From: an uncultured Clostridia bacterium
Lineage (GTDB): Bacteria > Bacillota > Clostridia > Oscillospirales > Acutalibacteraceae
Assembly: GCA_937884625.1 (NCBI GenBank)
Contig: CALGCE010000007.1
Span: 1 to 8,618 of the forward strand
Direction: 5' to 3'
DNA: 8,618 bases
Shown here one piece after another: positions 6,298-8,618 of this stretch (position 1 is the stretch's first letter; each line of letters starts with the position of its first letter). Below the pieces are notes generated by a model that saw only the letters and a list, made by a program, of their open reading frames with translations, ran no database searches and had not been told where the DNA came from. Position numbers and translations under genes: made by a program.

Positions 6298-6671
6298 TTA
6301 CGGTATTGCCGAGTAAAGACAAGGAAGAAATCAAAAAAATTTTTAAGGAACAAAACATTAAGTTTTGTGAAAATTCGGGGTGCGTTATAGCAAAGTTCGG
6401 AGAAGAAGTATTGGGAAAATGTCTTTATTATCTTGACGATAATTGTATGACGGTACTGAAAATAGAGCCGAAAGACGATTTAATGCTTTTAGACGGCATT
6501 TTAAGAAGTACACTTCATATAGCAACCGAACGCAGTATTATGAAAGCGGTGTATTCCGATGTATCAGATGAAAGTGTTTTTGAAAAGTTAGGGTTTATAA
6601 AGGATAAAAATTTACGCACTCTTGATACGGACAGGCTTTTTTTAGGTTGCAGTTGTGCGAAAAAGGAATAA
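6294..6671 (+). CDS. Small GNAT-fold acetyltransferase-like protein, function unknown
   Basis: This 125-aa protein looks like a diverged member of the GNAT superfamily. Residues 9-20 would be the first helix, 30-48 (CVIAKFGEEVLGKCLYYLD) resemble strands beta2-beta3, and 51-58 beta4. Residues 65-80 (LLDGILRSTLHIATER) occupy the place of the acetyl-CoA-binding helix. SDESVFEKLGFIK (91-103) is the usual 'x-x-LGF' C-terminal GNAT motif. The canonical acetyl-CoA pyrophosphate loop (Q/RxxGxG/A) is not evident, so catalysis is uncertain. The start at ATG 6294 is chosen because AGGAAG (6281-6286) lies 7 nt upstream and the ATGA overlap with rluB is typical of coupling. A longer reading from 6225 would overlap rluB by 73 nt. 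A promoter for the next unit begins 16 nt after its stop, with no visible terminator between. The substrate is unknown. Confidence 0.68.
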   Translation: MITVLPSKDKEEIKKIFKEQNIKFCENSGCVIAKFGEEVLGKCLYYLDDNCMTVLKIEPKDDLMLLDGILRSTLHIATERSIMKAVYSDVSDESVFEKLGFIKDKNLRTLDTDRLFLGCSCAKKE

Positions 6672-6687
6672 AAGAACTTCATAATGC

Positions 6688-6716
6688 TTGAAATAGTTTT
6701 TCTTTAATGGTATAAT
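6688..6716 (+). promoter_or_regulatory. Strong sigma-A promoter of the polysaccharide exporter operon
   Basis: TTGAAA (6688-6693, 5 of 6) is followed by exactly 17 nt and TATAAT (6711-6716), which is itself preceded by TGG (6708-6710), an extended -10. The start site should be near 6723. This places the in-frame TTG at 6718 outside the transcript and so decides the start of the following gene. Confidence 0.9.
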
Positions 6717-6733
6717 ATTGAAAAAATCGAAAA

Positions 6734-6737
6734 GAGG
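6734..6737 (+). promoter_or_regulatory. Ribosome binding site that sets the TTG start at 6745
   Basis: GAGG at 6734-6737 lies 7 nt before TTG 6745, within the roughly 22-nt leader predicted from the promoter at 6688-6716. No comparable site precedes TTG 6718. Confidence 0.78.
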
Positions 6738-6744
6738 CATAATT

Positions 6745-7539
6745 TTGAATAAAGCAATTAAAAAATTCTTTGCAGACTTTAAAAAATATTTACCGCTTCT
6801 TAAAAATTTGTCGGTTAAAGATATAAAGATTAAATACCGCCGTTCGGTTTTGGGAATTGCGTGGAGTGTACTTAATCCTCTGCTTACAATGTTGGTACTT
6901 ACAACGGTTTTCAAGATGTTACTTAGAGTGACGGTAGATAACTTTGCCACCTATTATATTTTAGGTTCGTCGCTTTGGAACTTCTTTGCAGAGGCAACAT
7001 CACTGTCACTTACGTCGATTATAGGCTCTGCCGCACTCATTAAAAAGGTTTATGTTCCGAAATATATGTTTACGCTTGAAAAGTGTATTTTCGCACTCAT
7101 AAATTATGCGTTTAGTTTGATTGCCGTTGTGCTTGTTATGATTATTCAGGGAGTTTATCCGAACTTTACCGCATTTTTTGCACTGTATCCAATAGTTTGT
7201 TGCTTTATTTTCTGTTGCGGACTTAGTTTGATACTTGGTGCACTTACGGTATATTTCCGTGATATAGCACATTTTTACAGTGTTATTTTAACACTCTGGA
7301 TGTATTTAACACCGATACTTTATCCGGTTGAACTTCTTAAAAGCAAAAAACTTATTTATTATGTAGTATGCTGTAATCCTATGTATTACTATGTTGAATC
7401 ATTAAGAGATTCGGTAATGTATCGTACCATACCGTCGTTGCAAAACAGTCTTATTTGTGCAGGATTTGCAGTCGGATTTTTAGCACTCGGTATACTAATA
7501 TTTAAAAAGTGCGAGGGTAAATTCATACTTCATATTTAG
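6745..7539 (+). CDS. ABC-2 type polysaccharide export permease (Wzm/TagG family)
   Basis: This is the membrane subunit of an ABC transporter that moves a lipid-linked glycan (O-antigen-like polymer or teichoic acid) from the cytoplasm to the outer face of the membrane. The 264-aa protein carries the family signature LSVKDIKIKYRRSVLGIAW (22-40), containing the amphipathic interface helix. Hydrophobic segments lie near 43-62, 68-85, 112-136, 144-169, 176-195 and 235-254. LTVYFRDIAHFYSVILTLW (167-185) followed by PILYP (190-194) and the NP at 211-212 are further family landmarks. The length is typical (about 260). It starts at TTG 6745 behind a strong promoter and precedes its ATPase partner by 18 nt. 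The transported polymer cannot be told from this gene. TagG and Wzm are the two alternative family names; I assign no symbol. Confidence 0.92.
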   Translation: MNKAIKKFFADFKKYLPLLKNLSVKDIKIKYRRSVLGIAWSVLNPLLTMLVLTTVFKMLLRVTVDNFATYYILGSSLWNFFAEATSLSLTSIIGSAALIKKVYVPKYMFTLEKCIFALINYAFSLIAVVLVMIIQGVYPNFTAFFALYPIVCCFIFCCGLSLILGALTVYFRDIAHFYSVILTLWMYLTPILYPVELLKSKKLIYYVVCCNPMYYYVESLRDSVMYRTIPSLQNSLICAGFAVGFLALGILIFKKCEGKFILHI

Positions 7540-7557
7540 TTTTAAAGGAGAAACATT

Positions 7558-8295
7558 ATGAATCCTGAAAATGCTGTTGAACTGAGAAATGTTGAAATGC
7601 ATTTTAATATGAGCAAGGAAAAACTTGAAAGTGTAAAAGAGTATTTTATAAAACTTATGAAACGTCAACTTAGGTTTGAAGATTTTATTGCCGTTAATGA
7701 TGTTTCATTTGATATAAAAAAAGGTGACGTTTTCGGTATAGTAGGTCTTAACGGAAGCGGAAAGAGTACCACCCTTAAAATCATTTCAGGTATTTTAAAG
7801 CAGACCAAAGGTACCGTTGAAACCTGTGGCAGTATAGCACCGCTTATAGAACTCGGTGCGGGTTTTGATATGGAACTTACTGCAAGGGAAAATATATATC
7901 TTAACGGTTCGGTTTTGGGCTTTTCAAAAAAGTTTATGGACGAAAAATTTGATGATATAGTAGAATTTTCCGAGATGCAGGACTTTTTGGATGTACCTAT
8001 GAAAAATTATTCGTCGGGTATGGTGTCAAGAATTGCTTTTGCAATTGCAACTATGACTACTCCCGATATACTTATAGTTGATGAGATTTTGGCGGTCGGC
8101 GACTTCCTTTTTCAAAAGAAATGCGAAGACCGTATAAATGCAATGATGAAGGATAATACCACCGTAATTATCGTTTCACATTCAATAGAACAGATAGAAC
8201 GTCTTTGTAAGCACTGCGTTTGGCTTGAACACGGCAAGGTAAAGATGATAGGCGAAACTGCCGAAGTCTGTAATGCGTATAAGCAGTGTGTCTGA
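7558..8295 (+). CDS. Polysaccharide export ABC transporter ATPase (Wzt/TagH-type, no carbohydrate-binding domain)
   Basis: This is the cytoplasmic nucleotide-binding subunit that powers the permease encoded just upstream. The 245-aa protein has a Walker A GLNGSGKST (63-71, K69), a Q-loop region near 94-104 (PLIELGAGFDM) typical of polysaccharide exporters, an ABC signature variant YSSGM (151-155), Walker B ILIVDE (171-176, E176 catalytic) and the switch histidine in SHS (207-209, H208). The Wzt/TagH-like spacing between Walker A and signature is preserved. It ends soon after the ATPase domain, so it lacks the C-terminal carbohydrate-binding domain that longer Wzt proteins use to recognise capped chains. 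ATG 7558 has AGGAG (7546-7550) 7 nt upstream. CTT supplies 12 of its 18 leucines. The next start lies 28 nt downstream. Confidence 0.94.
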   Translation: MNPENAVELRNVEMHFNMSKEKLESVKEYFIKLMKRQLRFEDFIAVNDVSFDIKKGDVFGIVGLNGSGKSTTLKIISGILKQTKGTVETCGSIAPLIELGAGFDMELTARENIYLNGSVLGFSKKFMDEKFDDIVEFSEMQDFLDVPMKNYSSGMVSRIAFAIATMTTPDILIVDEILAVGDFLFQKKCEDRINAMMKDNTTVIIVSHSIEQIERLCKHCVWLEHGKVKMIGETAEVCNAYKQCV

Positions 8296-8323
8296 CTGTT
8301 TTTTATTTTAACGGGGTGTTTTT

Positions 8324-8488
8324 ATGGGCGATAAACTTGTAAGCGTTAATATTAACGTTTATAACGGAGAAAAGTATATAAAAAATCAAGATGAATTAGA
8401 AAATATATCAAAAAAAATTCATATAAATATTTTATTATATTTTAAATTTTTGTGGTATAATTGCAAAATATCGTTTTCAAGATGTTGA
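8324..8488 (+). pseudogene. Family 2 glycosyltransferase, N-terminal remnant (54 codons)
   Basis: Starting at ATG 8324 with GGGGTG (8313-8318) 5 nt upstream, the first residues MGDKLVSVNINVYNGEKYIK match the first strand and nucleotide-sugar-binding start of GT-A fold family 2 glycosyltransferases (K-x-S-V-x-x-x-V-Y-N-G-E-x-Y-I). An intact enzyme would continue for 230-350 residues with a DDGS and DxD motif. After about residue 21 the similarity stops and the frame runs through low-complexity AT-rich sequence to a TGA at 8486. Leucine codon use also changes at the break: the one Leu before it is CTT, and those after are TTA or TTG. The gene is therefore truncated by recombination, insertion or an assembly join. 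It sits 28 nt after the exporter ATPase, where glycan assembly genes are expected. A short peptide gene is a less likely alternative. Confidence 0.55.
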
Positions 8489-8573
8489 ATTACTTAGATT
8501 AATTGTTAAATTAGCAATAATATTGTGTGAAGTCATTCCACCATTTATTCCTAAAAATTTTTCATTCTTATAA
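8427..8573 (+). other. Startless open frame, possible 3' fragment of a broken gene
   Basis: Between a TAA at 8424 and TAA TAA TAG at 8571-8579 there are 48 open codons with no ATG, GTG or TTG near the beginning. From 8463 the translation (AKYRFQDVELLRLIVKLAII, then LCEVIPPFIPKNFSFL) has a natural-looking mix of charged and hydrophobic residues, in contrast to the low-complexity sequence before it. It could be the tail of a membrane-associated or glycosyltransferase-type protein, but I do not recognise the family. It lies in a different frame from the glycosyltransferase remnant and overlaps its end. Five of its seven leucines are TTA, unlike the CTT preference of the genes to the left. It may equally be chance. 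Confidence 0.2.
8432..8461 (+). promoter_or_regulatory. Possible promoter in the AT-rich right end
   Basis: TATAAT at 8456-8461 is preceded by TGG, the same extended -10 (TGGTATAAT) used by the exporter operon. The best -35 is poor (TTATTA at 8432-8437, spacing 18). In a stretch this AT-rich a chance match is possible, and no clear gene starts downstream within the window. Confidence 0.3.
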
Positions 8574-8618
8574 TAATAGAAAGAAAAAAAAGAACAACTA
8601 TATATCCAATAAACAAGA

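Larger units (their letters stand above)
8296..8618. other. Right-end region: glycosyltransferase start followed by AT-rich DNA
   Basis: This 323-nt stretch holds no complete recognisable gene. The first 90 nt carry a ribosome binding site (GGGGTG, 8313-8318) and the first codons of a family 2 glycosyltransferase. From about 8385 the sequence becomes extremely AT-rich: I count about 44 G/C in 8381-8618, and only 2 in 8401-8450. There is one extended -10 box at 8453-8461 and one startless open frame ending at 8573. No hairpin terminator, tRNA, inverted terminal repeat or repeat array is visible. Confidence 0.7.

Noticed and set aside
6669..6700. Possible terminator after the GNAT-like gene (AACT ... 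AGTTTTT)
   Set aside because: Only about four base pairs can form and the -35 element of the next promoter lies inside it. It is not a credible hairpin.
6718..6744. TTG 6718 as start of the exporter permease
   Set aside because: It lies only 2 nt after the TATAAT box, upstream of the expected transcription start, and has no ribosome binding site.
8385..8618. Insertion sequence or CRISPR in the AT-rich right end
   Set aside because: No terminal inverted repeats, transposase motifs or regularly spaced repeats were found; low complexity alone is not enough.

Overview
The window looks like a chromosomal segment of a low-GC, sporulation-lineage Firmicute, most likely an uncultured member of class Clostridia. 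The evidence is an scpA-scpB block fused to genes for a DUF2953 protein and a GerW/YtfJ-family sporulation protein, a DacB/DacF-type D,D-carboxypeptidase, sigma-A promoters, frequent TTG/GTG starts, and strong use of CTT for leucine. All intact protein genes are on the + strand. The only minus-strand gene is a tRNA.

Layout. (1) 26-109, minus: tRNA-Leu(GAG) with a textbook sigma-A promoter at 128-156. (2) 255-1283: membrane-anchored coiled-coil polysaccharide deacetylase with its own promoter and a strong intrinsic terminator (1298-1330), so probably monocistronic. (3) 1422-6671: one long operon-like run from a promoter at 1365-1393: site-2 protease, ScpA, ScpB, DUF2953 protein, GerW-like protein, D-Ala-D-Ala carboxypeptidase, RluB-type pseudouridine synthase, small GNAT-like protein. 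Four junctions are 4-nt overlaps and no terminator is visible inside. (4) 6745-8295: an ABC-2 polysaccharide exporter (permease, then ATPase) behind a near-consensus promoter at 6688-6716. (5) 8296-8618: the first ~21 codons of a family 2 glycosyltransferase, breaking abruptly into about 235 bp of very AT-rich DNA (roughly 18-19% GC against about 37% in the gene bodies) with a different leucine codon preference.

How the genes work together. The central operon combines chromosome condensation/segregation (ScpAB), membrane proteolysis, peptidoglycan trimming linked to sporulation, and rRNA modification. The order resembles the Bacillus subtilis scpA-scpB-...-dacB-spmA-spmB-rluB region, but spmA and spmB are absent and the DUF2953 and gerW-like genes (ytfI/ytfJ in B. 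subtilis) are inserted. The ABC transporter and the glycosyltransferase remnant mark the start of a surface glycan locus.

I see no CRISPR array, insertion sequence, prophage or clearly new multi-gene system. The most unusual points are the broken glycosyltransferase/AT-rich junction at the right end, the imperfect acceptor stem of the tRNA-Leu, and a divergent GNAT-like protein tightly coupled to rluB.
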